Source: Alphaproteobacteria bacterium
GTDB taxonomy: Bacteria > Pseudomonadota > Alphaproteobacteria > UBA8366 > Aestuariispiraceae
DNA length: 23,127 bases
Assembly (NCBI GenBank): GCA_006844765.1
Contig: SPJV01000145.1
Coordinates: forward strand, 1 to 23,127
Reading direction: 5' to 3'
Shown: piece after piece, positions 1 to 8,357 of the stretch
Numbering within the stretch: the stretch's first letter is position 1
How the letters are laid out: every line of letters starts with the position of its first letter
Notes under the pieces: model-generated
What the model saw: only the letters and a program-made list of their open reading frames with translations
Databases searched by the model: none
Told to the model about the DNA's origin: nothing
Made by a program: the position numbers and the translations under genes

Positions 1-2719
1 CAATACTGGGCGGCGCCCCGGTTTTATAATCCAGGATGGCATAGCCGCCCTCCGCCGTGACATCCACGCGATCCGCCCGAGCATAGAGCGTGAAGCTGCT
101 GCCATCAGGGCGCGGGAAGGTCATTGTCCCGGAAATCTCGCTGTGAATACGGGCAAGACCTTCCCGCCTGGCTGTCTCCCGTTCCAGGAACCATCGCGCC
201 ACCCGTTCGAAACGCGGCCACCAGAACGCCCGCACCGCCGGGTTGGCCAGCCGCTCCGCCCCGAAGGCGGCTTCTCCGATCTCTGCCAACGCATGATAGG
301 CATCGGGATCGTCGATCTCCGGATGTTCCTGAACGAAGCGATCCAGCGCATCATGGATGATGGTTCCTTTGTCGGCAGCGGTCAGGTCAGCCTCCAAATC
401 CTCCAACCTTTCCAGCTTCAAGATCGAGCGCGCATAGAGCCCATAGGGATCCCGCCGCCAGGTCTCAATCCTGGTAACCGACAAAAGCGAAGGCCGCGCC
501 GTAACCGGCGGTGTCGGGGCCGGGGCGTCAATTGGATCGAGCACCGAATGCGCATCCAATGCCGCCTGCCAGGCGAGAAGATTGGCCCCGATCCGGTTTT
601 CCTTGGGCAGCAGCCCCTTAATCCCCGACCGCTCCGTGACAACGGCAAGCCTCTCAAGCCAACGGGACGGGACAGTCGGCTCCCCACCATTCTTCAAGCC
701 GCGTGTCAGGATCACCCGCGTTGCCGACATTGCCTGGGCAAAGTCATGGGCAGACAAACCAATCCGACGCTCTGGCGCCGGCAGTCCGAAACGTTTGCGC
801 ATGGGCCGGGACATCCAGGCATCGACCGAAGGTTCGGGCGGCCAGACACCTTCATTCAAGCCGCCCAGAACAATCAAGTCTGCCCGCTGCAGCCTCGCTT
901 CCAAGGGCCCCAATATTGCCAGCCGGGGGTGCCGGCCATAGCGGGGCCGCACTGTGCCCCCAGCCAACAATGCTTCAAGAAAGGCCGGATAATCACCGGG
1001 TGCAATCGGCGGCAATCTAAGCCCATTCTCTGGCGCCAATGCGGTGCCGACCGCCGTCAGGGCTTCACTAAGTGCCTCCCCATCATCACCGCGCCAAAGC
1101 CGTTCGGCGCCGGGCATCTCCCCATCCGCCGCAAGGGCTTCTGCTACTCGAAGATGGGCCTGCAGCAGATCACCGGGCGGGATTGCGGCACCCGCCGTCA
1201 CATAGGCTGAGAATTCATGCAGAATATCGTCCAAACGCTGAAGGAAAGCATGCACCCTATCGATGCTTTGCAGTCTTCGCTGCCGGGCATCCGCACTGCC
1301 CGTTGCCGCCAAGCCAGCCTCTCGCACTACATTAAGAGCGGCATGAAGCCCAGCGAGACCGGATGCCGGCTTTGCCCCTCTCAACAAGGCCAGTTCCAAG
1401 GCTCGGGCTTCGGCGCGCGCTGCTCCAGCGGCAAGCCCCATCCGACACATGGGATGCTTCAATAGCGCCATTAAACGAACGGGAGCCAGCCCGCCCGCGA
1501 CCGCGTCGGCAATCAGGCGTAGGAAAACGGCCTTTGGCGATTCGGACAATGGCGTGCCGGCTGAATCATCAATCGCGATATCCCAGCGAGAGAGCTCTGC
1601 CGCAACACGGCGCGCGAGCGCCCGATCCGGTGTGACCAGGGCAGCCGTTCGCTCAGGCGTTTCCAACTCCGCACGCAATGCCAGCGCGATCACCCGCGCT
1701 TCGGCAGCATCATCCGGGGCTTCCACCCATCCGACACCCGCGAAGGCGGGGTTATCCCCCGCCTCAAGTTGGTGCCAGGTCTCCGTCGAGGCCGCGGGTC
1801 GCATCGCATCGGACAATAGTTTGACCCGGGCCGCTTGCGCGGCACGTTCGGCCTGCCCAGCCTTATTGTCGGGCCAATCAGCAACATCCTCTCGCGACAC
1901 GCCCAGACCATCCAACAGTTTCGCCATACCGTGCTGCGGGTGTGTTTCATCAACCAGAACCGCCGACCAGGCCTCCGCATCAAGATGTCGGTCCAGGCCG
2001 GGCAGAACCACGGCCCCTTGCGGTAGATGCGCGACAGTCTCCAACAACAACGCGGTTGCCGGTATTGTCCCGGTTGATCCGGCTGCGATGACAGGGCTGT
2101 CCGGCGGCGACGCACGCCATGCTGCGGCCTGTGCCTCCAGCAATTTCGTGCGGCGCTCCGCCGAGTCCATGGCTGCGTTATCCGCCAGAACCAGGGGCCA
2201 AGCGTCCGACAGGATCTTCAGGAAATCGATGGTTTCTTCCCAGTGAGTGGCAAGCGTGCCATGCACCAAATCGCCCAGACCTTCGAAGGCAAGTCCTTCA
2301 GTTTCGACTTGATCCAGTAAACCCGCCAGCTCACGCGCCAACCGCACAGCCCGGTCGGGAGAGATATCCTCCTGCCCCTCCTTCGCCATCACCAGGCGGG
2401 TAAGCAGCAGCAGTCGATCCGTGTCGGATATCGCCGGCGGCAAGTCCAAGAGCTCCGCCGTCGCCGGTGTGCCGGACAGACGCATCTCTTCTTCATCCAC
2501 GTCCCCGATCGGGCGTAGCCTCGGCAGGATCAGCGCCTTCCCGCCACTTGCGCGCAAAAAGGCTTCGCGGACCGACCGGCAGGCGCGTCTGGTCGGCAGA
2601 AGCAACACGGTGTCTGCCAAACCATCCGGCTGCCCCTCCGCCGCCTCAAGCAGCTGCATTGCCAAAGCATCGGCAAATCCCCGTTCAGCGGGAATGCTGA
2701 AAAGCTTAGGCCGATCCAT
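1..2719 (-). CDS. addB: AddB, double-strand break repair helicase-nuclease subunit (3' end outside window)
   Basis: AddB is the partner of AddA in the AddAB helicase-nuclease, which resects double-strand breaks and loads RecA (RecBCD equivalent). I translated the minus strand from the ATG at 2719: it stays open to base 1, giving 906 residues without the stop. The N-terminus (MDRPKLFSIPAERGFADAL) is the usual AddB opening and has no Walker A, as in alphaproteobacterial AddB. Near the visible end come the ADRVD segment and the nuclease motif ILDYKTG (D897, K899), the PD-(D/E)XK signature. Only the extreme C-terminus is missing. The start overlaps the end of the BenE gene by 14 bases, so the gene closes a tightly coupled operon; addA is expected just beyond the left edge. 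Spot checks of the frame along the gene showed no frameshift. Long open frames on the opposite strand here are shadows caused by codon bias. Confidence 0.95.
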   Translation of the reverse strand, partial: MDRPKLFSIPAERGFADALAMQLLEAAEGQPDGLADTVLLLPTRRACRSVREAFLRASGGKALILPRLRPIGDVDEEEMRLSGTPATAELLDLPPAISDTDRLLLLTRLVMAKEGQEDISPDRAVRLARELAGLLDQVETEGLAFEGLGDLVHGTLATHWEETIDFLKILSDAWPLVLADNAAMDSAERRTKLLEAQAAAWRASPPDSPVIAAGSTGTIPATALLLETVAHLPQGAVVLPGLDRHLDAEAWSAVLVDETHPQHGMAKLLDGLGVSREDVADWPDNKAGQAERAAQAARVKLLSDAMRPAASTETWHQLEAGDNPAFAGVGWVEAPDDAAEARVIALALRAELETPERTAALVTPDRALARRVAAELSRWDIAIDDSAGTPLSESPKAVFLRLIADAVAGGLAPVRLMALLKHPMCRMGLAAGAARAEARALELALLRGAKPASGLAGLHAALNVVREAGLAATGSADARQRRLQSIDRVHAFLQRLDDILHEFSAYVTAGAAIPPGDLLQAHLRVAEALAADGEMPGAERLWRGDDGEALSEALTAVGTALAPENGLRLPPIAPGDYPAFLEALLAGGTVRPRYGRHPRLAILGPLEARLQRADLIVLGGLNEGVWPPEPSVDAWMSRPMRKRFGLPAPERRIGLSAHDFAQAMSATRVILTRGLKNGGEPTVPSRWLERLAVVTERSGIKGLLPKENRIGANLLAWQAALDAHSVLDPIDAPAPTPPVTARPSLLSVTRIETWRRDPYGLYARSILKLERLEDLEADLTAADKGTIIHDALDRFVQEHPEIDDPDAYHALAEIGEAAFGAERLANPAVRAFWWPRFERVARWFLERETARREGLARIHSEISGTMTFPRPDGSSFTLYARADRVDVTAEGGYAILDYKTGAPPSI

Positions 2720-3872
2720 CGCTGCGTCTCTTCATCGCCTCCAAAGCAACAATCACCAATCCAACGACAAGCCCCCAGAACGGAGACCCGATGCCGGCGA
2801 AATCGACACCCGATGCGGTTACGGCAAATGTCATGACTGCGGCGAAACGATCACGAGGTACCGCCATCGCGGTGCCCACTGCCCCTGCCAACGGAGCGGC
2901 CAAGGCTAAGCCCGCTACCGTCGCGATCAGCGCTGACGGCAATGCATCGAACAACGCAACAAGCGACGCGCCCGCGACCGCAAAGCCGATATAGATCGCA
3001 CCATAGGCCGGACCGGTCATCCAGCGCTTCGTGGGATCCGGATGGGCATCGGGGCCAGCGCATAACGCCGCCGTAATTGCCGCCAGATTAGTGGTATGTG
3101 CGCCGATTGGCGCCGTTAGGAAGGAGGCTAACCCGGTCACCCCAAGGATCGAACGGGTCGGGAGATTTTCATATCCGGCGGACTTGAGAACCGCCAAACC
3201 TGGCAAATTCTGCGAGGCCATGGTGACCAGATAGAGCGGCAATCCAATACTGACCAACACAAAAGGATCAAAACGCGGCATGATCGGGGTCACGGTCGTC
3301 ACGGTGATAACGCCGTTAAGTGAGCTTACTTCACCAAGCCACAGAGAAAGACCAATACCCAGAACAAGAACAGCGATAACGGCCCAGGACGGGCTCCAGA
3401 GCCGGATCACCAGGAAAGCGGCGACCAAGGGCAGAACAAGCGATATGTCATTCGATGCGTGACTGACCACAGAAATCACAAACTGCAGAAGAACACCGCC
3501 CAACATCGCCGCTGCGACGGAGGTTGGAATCCGCTCCACAAATGTCGCAACAGGCCGCAGGACCGCGGTGATCATGATCAGTACGGCGACGAATAGAAAA
3601 GCACCCACCGCGCTTTGAATATCGGCGATCCCACCGGACACGGCCAGAAGAGCGGCACCCGGCGTTGACCAGGCGGTTATGATGGGTAGGCGATACCGGA
3701 CGCTCAGCCAAATACTTGAGGCTGCCATAGCAAGACAAAGGCCCGTGACCCATGACGCGCTTTCAACCGGGCTCGCCCCCACCGCCTTCGCCCCTGCCAG
3801 GACAATGGCAAGGGCGCTACCGACCCCAACAACGGCTGCGATAAAGGCCGAAATGACGACAGAAACGCGCAT
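2706..3872 (-). CDS. BenE-family membrane transporter
   Basis: A 388-residue polytopic inner-membrane protein. The sequence is a run of about 11-12 hydrophobic segments, with features typical of the BenE (benzoate/H+ symporter) family: the TAWSTPGAALLA segment in the first quarter, the LPLYLVTMASQNLPGLAVLK segment in the middle and the GAHTTNLAAITAALCAGPDAH segment that follows. The family is named for benzoate uptake but many members have no tested substrate, and there is no aromatic degradation gene nearby. The start chosen is the ATG at 3872, only 5 bases after the MurU-like stop; the open frame extends further upstream but into the neighbouring gene. Its 3' end overlaps addB by 14 bases. 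It is an odd member of a tsaE-murU-addB operon: nothing links benzoate to its neighbours, so a role in exporting or importing another small acid is possible. The family is confident, the substrate unknown. Confidence 0.88.
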   Translation of the reverse strand: MRVSVVISAFIAAVVGVGSALAIVLAGAKAVGASPVESASWVTGLCLAMAASSIWLSVRYRLPIITAWSTPGAALLAVSGGIADIQSAVGAFLFVAVLIMITAVLRPVATFVERIPTSVAAAMLGGVLLQFVISVVSHASNDISLVLPLVAAFLVIRLWSPSWAVIAVLVLGIGLSLWLGEVSSLNGVITVTTVTPIMPRFDPFVLVSIGLPLYLVTMASQNLPGLAVLKSAGYENLPTRSILGVTGLASFLTAPIGAHTTNLAAITAALCAGPDAHPDPTKRWMTGPAYGAIYIGFAVAGASLVALFDALPSALIATVAGLALAAPLAGAVGTAMAVPRDRFAAVMTFAVTASGVDFAGIGSPFWGLVVGLVIVALEAMKRRSDGSA

Positions 3873-3877
3873 TTCAG

Positions 3878-4606
3878 CTACCTCGTATTCGATTTCGTAT
3901 GACCCTGTGCGATGACGCGTTCGGTTTCCTCCAATGCCTGGGGGGTGCCAACGTGATACCACTCCCCATCATGGACAATGCCGCGCAGACGCCCGCGCTC
4001 CTCAGCCTTGTCATAAAGCATATTGAGGGAAAACCTCCCTTCAGGCATAGCGTCGAATTGTTTGGGTGACAAAATTTGTACGCCAGCAAAGATATAGGGT
4101 GCGACCTCACCTTCCCGCCGACGCGTCGCAACGCCGTTCGGATCCAAGAAGTAATCGCCCTTACCATCATAGTCTTGGACAGAAACCACCGGTTGGAACA
4201 GCAGCAATGCATCCATACGCCGTCCATCCCAGGCATTGATCAACCGACCAACGGCGGATGATGTCCCATCCAGCCAAACAGCATCTGCATTGGCGACGAG
4301 GAAAGGCTTGTCACCAAGCTGCGGCAGAGCCCTGGTCACACCGCCACCGGTCTCAAGAATCTCCGGCTCATGCGAGATCGTGACCGCTGGATCATCGGCA
4401 AAATGCGCCGCAAGGGCATCCGCCAAGTAATGCGAATTGACGACGAAACGATTGATGCCGGCCCCGGAAATTCGATCCCGCGCCCAGTCAATTAACGGGC
4501 GACCGAGCAGGGGAACGAGTGGTTTCGGAACCGTTTCCGTGAGGGGTCGCATCCGTTTACCGAACCCGGCAGCCAGAAGCATTGCGGTATCGATCTTCGT
4601 GCTCAT
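3878..4606 (-). CDS. murU: MurU-like N-acetylmuramate-1-phosphate uridylyltransferase
   Basis: A 242-residue sugar-phosphate nucleotidyltransferase. Motifs seen: the nucleotide-binding loop LAAGFGKRMRPLT at residues 11-23, VPKPL with Lys28, ETGGG at 85-89, and the metal-binding NAD triad around N106-D108. Length and motifs match MurU, which makes UDP-MurNAc from MurNAc-1-phosphate and UTP in the cytoplasmic peptidoglycan recycling route that bypasses de novo synthesis and gives fosfomycin resistance in Pseudomonas. The general family also includes mannose-1-phosphate guanylyltransferases and is often annotated so. The pairing with an AmgK-type kinase directly upstream, sharing an ATGA overlap (start 4606, upstream stop 4603-4605), is the main reason to prefer MurU. 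The downstream BenE gene begins 5 bases after the stop. Confidence 0.85.
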   Translation of the reverse strand: MSTKIDTAMLLAAGFGKRMRPLTETVPKPLVPLLGRPLIDWARDRISGAGINRFVVNSHYLADALAAHFADDPAVTISHEPEILETGGGVTRALPQLGDKPFLVANADAVWLDGTSSAVGRLINAWDGRRMDALLLFQPVVSVQDYDGKGDYFLDPNGVATRRREGEVAPYIFAGVQILSPKQFDAMPEGRFSLNMLYDKAEERGRLRGIVHDGEWYHVGTPQALEETERVIAQGHTKSNTR

Positions 4607-5679
4607 TCGCTCAAAGCCTCAGGCCGGATCCGCTCTTCCACCGGCCAATTTGCATCAAACCATGTTTTGATCTCAGCCAAAGCCGGATGCTTCAATCCGG
4701 CTTCAACCAGACGCCATACGCGCGGCATGTGCTTCAGATAACTTGGTTTGCCATCCCGCCTGTCCAACCGCGCAAATATGCCCAAGATCTTTACGCTTCG
4801 TTGCACGCCCAACAAAGCATAGGCCGCATCAAAGGTCACCGGATCAAATGTCGGGAAAGCATCGCGGTACCGGGCCTTCATACGTTCAGCAAGATCCGCC
4901 GGCACATCCCGGCGCGCATCTTCCAACAACGAGACCAGATCGTAGAGTGTCGAACCGGCCAAGGCATCCTGGAAATCCAACAGGCCGCAAGCCGCTAGGC
5001 CCTCCCGCCCCGAAAGCTGCATCACGTTATCAACATGATAGTCGCGAAGCACCAGGGAAACCGGCACGGCACATCCCGCCATATCGGCGGCATCAAAAGG
5101 CCCTAGCGCATCCTTCCACAGGTCAAGGAAGTCGCCCCGGACAGCCGCTGGACATGGCTCCCCTTTAACAGCAGGCCAATACCAGTCGGTCAGCAGAGAA
5201 ACCTCTGTCAGATATTGCGCCGCGTCGTAGGGCGGAACCAATCCTCGCAACTCAGGCCCATCCGGGACGGCCTGATGAAGGGCAATCAGCGTATCGATCG
5301 CAAGGCAGTAGAGGGCGTCCTCATTCGCGCCGGCAGCCATCAACCGTGTGAAGGTACTATCCCCCAGGTCTTCCAAAAGCAGGAAGCCGGCCTTCTGATC
5401 CTCCCCCAGAATCTTAGGCGCACTGAAACCTTTTCCAGTCAGAAACCGCGCGATCCGTAGGAAGGGTTCCGTCGCCTCTCGTTCCGGCGGGGCATCCATC
5501 AGGACAGCCCGTCCTTGCGGCCCGGCGACCCGAAGATAACGACGGAACGAGGCATCATCGGCAAGCATGGACACTTCCGCACCCGCCCAGCCGACGCTCG
5601 CCAGAAACGGGGGGATAAGCGCTTCGCGCTGCGCCACGTCAGTCGGCGCCGCTGACGTCAATTTTGAATTTGTGCTCAT
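4603..5679 (-). CDS. amgK: AmgK-like anomeric MurNAc/GlcNAc kinase (aminoglycoside phosphotransferase fold)
   Basis: A 358-residue kinase of the APH/choline-kinase fold. The catalytic segment reads LVLRDYHVDNVM (D213, H215, N218), followed by the metal-binding LLDFQDAL (D235, D238); the glycine-poor N-lobe contains ASFRRYLRV and the hinge LLLEDLGD. AmgK phosphorylates MurNAc (and GlcNAc) at the anomeric carbon, giving the substrate for MurU, the next gene. An upstream in-frame start at 5715 exists, but the ATG at 5679 forms an ATGA overlap with the tsaE stop, which matches the other junctions of the operon, so I chose it. No MurNAc-6-phosphate phosphatase (mupP) is visible, so the whole recycling pathway cannot be confirmed from this window. 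Alternative: a generic phosphotransferase of unknown substrate. Confidence 0.85.
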   Translation of the reverse strand: MSTNSKLTSAAPTDVAQREALIPPFLASVGWAGAEVSMLADDASFRRYLRVAGPQGRAVLMDAPPEREATEPFLRIARFLTGKGFSAPKILGEDQKAGFLLLEDLGDSTFTRLMAAGANEDALYCLAIDTLIALHQAVPDGPELRGLVPPYDAAQYLTEVSLLTDWYWPAVKGEPCPAAVRGDFLDLWKDALGPFDAADMAGCAVPVSLVLRDYHVDNVMQLSGREGLAACGLLDFQDALAGSTLYDLVSLLEDARRDVPADLAERMKARYRDAFPTFDPVTFDAAYALLGVQRSVKILGIFARLDRRDGKPSYLKHMPRVWRLVEAGLKHPALAEIKTWFDANWPVEERIRPEALSE

Positions 5680-6167
5680 GAATCCGACGTAAGTGATTCG
5701 AACCGATCCGCCCATCCGGAATTCGCACGCAATGTCAGCTTTCTTGCGTCAGGCTCCTCCGCCGGCTCAATGGTGATCCACATTTGTGCCGTTGCTCCTG
5801 CCGCAATGGACGGATCAAGACGATCCGGCCACTCCACCAGAACCGCAGACTGGCTCAAGGCCTCATCCAGGCCAAGCTCGATACATTCAGAGGGATCGCT
5901 AATCCGATAGAGATCCGTATGCCATACGGACGCGCCATCGTGGCGTTCATAAACTTGGACGATTGTGTAGGTCGGGCTTGGTACATCCAGCGCCGGATCA
6001 CTGGCCCAGCTGCGCACCGCCGCCCGCGCCAAACATGATTTCCCGGCACCAAGGGGGCCTTCAAGACACACGAGATCACCTGTGGACAAAGCAGAGCCCA
6101 AGCGTTCACCGAAACGAATAGTGCTCACTTCATCCGCCAATATGAGCGATGCCTCACAGATTTCCAT
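5676..6167 (-). CDS. tsaE: TsaE, tRNA t6A37 synthesis ATPase
   Basis: A 163-residue P-loop protein (former YjeE). Walker A is GPLGAGKS at residues 37-44; SPTYTIVQ (64-71), DLYRI (85-89) and VEWPDRL (111-117) are the family signatures. TsaE acts with TsaB and TsaD to form threonylcarbamoyl-adenosine at position 37 of ANN-decoding tRNAs, an essential cytoplasmic modification. The start chosen is the ATG at 6167, which overlaps the stop of the upstream kinase gene (TGATG); another in-frame start at 6200 would lengthen the overlap and add 11 residues that are not family-like. The 3' end shares an ATGA overlap with the AmgK-like gene. Confidence 0.93.
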   Translation of the reverse strand: MEICEASLILADEVSTIRFGERLGSALSTGDLVCLEGPLGAGKSCLARAAVRSWASDPALDVPSPTYTIVQVYERHDGASVWHTDLYRISDPSECIELGLDEALSQSAVLVEWPDRLDPSIAAGATAQMWITIEPAEEPDARKLTLRANSGWADRFESLTSDS

Positions 6168-8176
6168 CACGTATCGATATCCTGGGATGAGAACCGGCAT
6201 TCGATATGAACGGGCACACGGCGATTGGGCAAGACCTCAATCGTCGCTCCATGCTGTTCCAAAACGTGGCGGGCGAGCGTCAAACCAACTTCCGACCCCC
6301 GTCCCCGCAATGATGCCCCCACTTCCCGAGGATCAACAAAAGACATCAATGTTTCAACAGATGGCCTTCCCTCCTTCGGCGCGATTTTAATAACCGGCTG
6401 TGCGTCATCTGCAATCGAGAGAGAAACGCGTATCCCACTCTTCGTATCCAAAGCCGAAAGGAACATCTCCAACAGCGCGAGCAGGGCATGTCGCAGCCTC
6501 TGTTCATCCCCGATGATCGTGTTTTCAATTCCAGACGATACAGCAACCTCCGATGTCGCTTCATACTCAACGTCGACGTCAAGGTTAGCGCGAACAGCAC
6601 CCACTTCGGCACAGGCTGCACCGAGGATACGCCCCAGATCAATCGGCTCTTGCGCCATTTCCAAGAAACCGGCTTGAAGGGCGGCAAGATCAAGGATTTC
6701 CCCTATCAGCCGGTTTAGATCTTGAGACGCGGCAAGAATGTTCGACACATACCCCAACCCCCGGTCCGGTAATGGACCTGCGATCCCGGCATCAAGAGCC
6801 TCTGCAAATCCCATGATGGCATTCAAGGGCGACCGTAATTCGTGGGATACGCTAGCGATGAAACGAACCTTCAACAGATCAGCACGATCAAACGCTTCGT
6901 TCCGCTCGTTTAAAGCCTGAGCCACACGCGTACTATCTGTCACATCAAGATACAGGATCAAACACTGCCCATCCGGCAAGGGAACATAGCGATATTCAAT
7001 AACTTGCCCCTCGGACAAGGTCATTTGGCCGTTTCGCGGCTTGGGTTCCGCGACAGCATCAACCACCTGGGAGCGAAATGATTCCCAATCGGTTACTCCG
7101 GAAAAACGCTCCTTCGCACGGTCCACCAACTCGGTTACATGTGGACCATCTTCAAGCCAGCTGGAATCCGGGCCCAACAGCTTCGCATAGACTTCATTAA
7201 AGAGTTTTACCCGGCCATCACTGCCGAAAACACAGACTCCTTCCTGCAGCGAATCCAGTGTCATGCGTTGCACAGCCGTCAAAGTATTGTGGGAGCGTTC
7301 CAGAGCAATTCGATCTGTTACATCCTCAAAACTCATCACCAACCCACCTAGTGGATGCGGGCTGATAACACGTTTAAAAGTCCGCTCATCGGGTAGATAG
7401 AGATACTCCTCTAATGGCTCCAGGAGATCGGTGAACAACGCCTCCAGCCGACGTTTAAACGCTCTGAAATCTGCCGTTTCTGGCAAAACGCGGCGTTCCC
7501 GAAGGCGCTCAAGAACCGTTCCCCAGGTCGGCTGATCGAGGAGCACGTCCTCCTCAATGTTCCAAACCTTGCAATAGGCCTCGTTAAACCAGCGAAGACG
7601 TTTATCGGGGCCATAGATCGCAATGCCTGTGTCCATCCCCTCCAGCATTTGTTCTTGCGCGGCAACTTGCCGTGCCAACTCCCCTTGGGCAGCCTCCAAA
7701 TCGGTCAAATCGCGGGCAAACCCAATTGTCGCTGGTGCGTCCTGAAGTGAAGAATTCTCTGCAACCGGCGCTTCTGTAACGTCAAAAACCAGCCGCTTTC
7801 CAGCCGGCGCTAGCACAACACTTTCCGACTGCGCAACACCTGAGCGCACAGCCAACTCGGCTAAAGGAGACGTATCGGACTTTGGGAAAAACGGATCAGC
7901 AACACTAAGAAGCTCCTTAGCCTTGCCTTCTGTCACCCCATCTTGTGCATTCGGCACACCGGCAAGTTCCCAGTAAGCTCGATTGGCTTCAACCACCTTA
8001 CCATCCGGCCCCCGGAGCCAAACCGGCCAGGGCAGACTATCAGTTAGTCGCTTGAACCGTCCGCCCCCAGCAGAAGACGAACCTTTTTGCCCCCGGATCC
8101 AGACAATAGACAATGCGGAGGCGAGAATGACGATGGCAATCGCCATAACGCCGTGCAATGCGTCCATCTCAGTCAT
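6167..8176 (-). CDS. PAS-domain sensor histidine kinase-like protein, possible DivL-type cell-cycle regulator
   Basis: A 669-residue membrane-tethered protein. One N-terminal transmembrane segment (about residues 9-27) is followed by three PAS-like modules (about 41-160, 175-292, 303-418; the GVCVFGSDGRVKLFNEVYAK stretch is typical). The dimerisation/phospho-acceptor domain carries H445 in ASVSHELRSPLN. The C-terminal ATPase part is degenerate: the N-box region reads LLALLEMFLSAL with no Asn, no DxGxG box is found where IKIAPKEGRPSVE stands, and only GRGSEVGLTLARHVLEQHG resembles the last glycine box. Family knowledge: a PAS kinase between ahcY and tsaE recurs in alphaproteobacteria, and DivL is a kinase-like regulator of CckA with dispensable ATPase activity. 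The DivL idea is inference; Caulobacter DivL has Tyr where this has His. Start: a GTG at 8179 is directly followed by the ATG at 8176; AGGTG lies about 10 bases upstream. Confidence 0.85.
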   Translation of the reverse strand: MTEMDALHGVMAIAIVILASALSIVWIRGQKGSSSAGGGRFKRLTDSLPWPVWLRGPDGKVVEANRAYWELAGVPNAQDGVTEGKAKELLSVADPFFPKSDTSPLAELAVRSGVAQSESVVLAPAGKRLVFDVTEAPVAENSSLQDAPATIGFARDLTDLEAAQGELARQVAAQEQMLEGMDTGIAIYGPDKRLRWFNEAYCKVWNIEEDVLLDQPTWGTVLERLRERRVLPETADFRAFKRRLEALFTDLLEPLEEYLYLPDERTFKRVISPHPLGGLVMSFEDVTDRIALERSHNTLTAVQRMTLDSLQEGVCVFGSDGRVKLFNEVYAKLLGPDSSWLEDGPHVTELVDRAKERFSGVTDWESFRSQVVDAVAEPKPRNGQMTLSEGQVIEYRYVPLPDGQCLILYLDVTDSTRVAQALNERNEAFDRADLLKVRFIASVSHELRSPLNAIMGFAEALDAGIAGPLPDRGLGYVSNILAASQDLNRLIGEILDLAALQAGFLEMAQEPIDLGRILGAACAEVGAVRANLDVDVEYEATSEVAVSSGIENTIIGDEQRLRHALLALLEMFLSALDTKSGIRVSLSIADDAQPVIKIAPKEGRPSVETLMSFVDPREVGASLRGRGSEVGLTLARHVLEQHGATIEVLPNRRVPVHIECRFSSQDIDT

Positions 8177-8262
8177 CACCCCATAACACCTGCATCAGCC
8201 AAAACCATCGCATTTCGTGTATCAAGAAAGGACATGCTGGGTCAAAAAAGACATCTGCCGCC

Positions 8263-8302
8263 AAAAAGACAAAACCCGAGCACTGCAAAGAGCACCCGGG
8301 TT
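8263..8302 (-). terminator. Intrinsic terminator of ahcY
   Basis: Read on the minus strand, AACCCGGGTGCTC and AGTGCTCGGGTT form a stem of about 12 pairs with a few G-T wobbles and a short CTTTGC loop, followed by TTTTGTCTTTTT. It lies about 55 bases after the ahcY stop and about 90 bases before the histidine kinase start, so it should separate ahcY from the tsaE-addB operon, at least in part. Confidence 0.8.
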
Positions 8303-8357
8303 CAGTCTAACGCGTTCGGTACGGTGTGCAAAACCACACCTACCTGTTCGAATAATC

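Noticed and set aside
143..1210. Open frame of 355 residues on the plus strand, antisense to addB (and a second at 1449-2246)
   Set aside because: The translations are rich in Arg, Pro, Ser and Gln with no family pattern, while the minus strand encodes an uninterrupted AddB. They are shadows of biased codon use.
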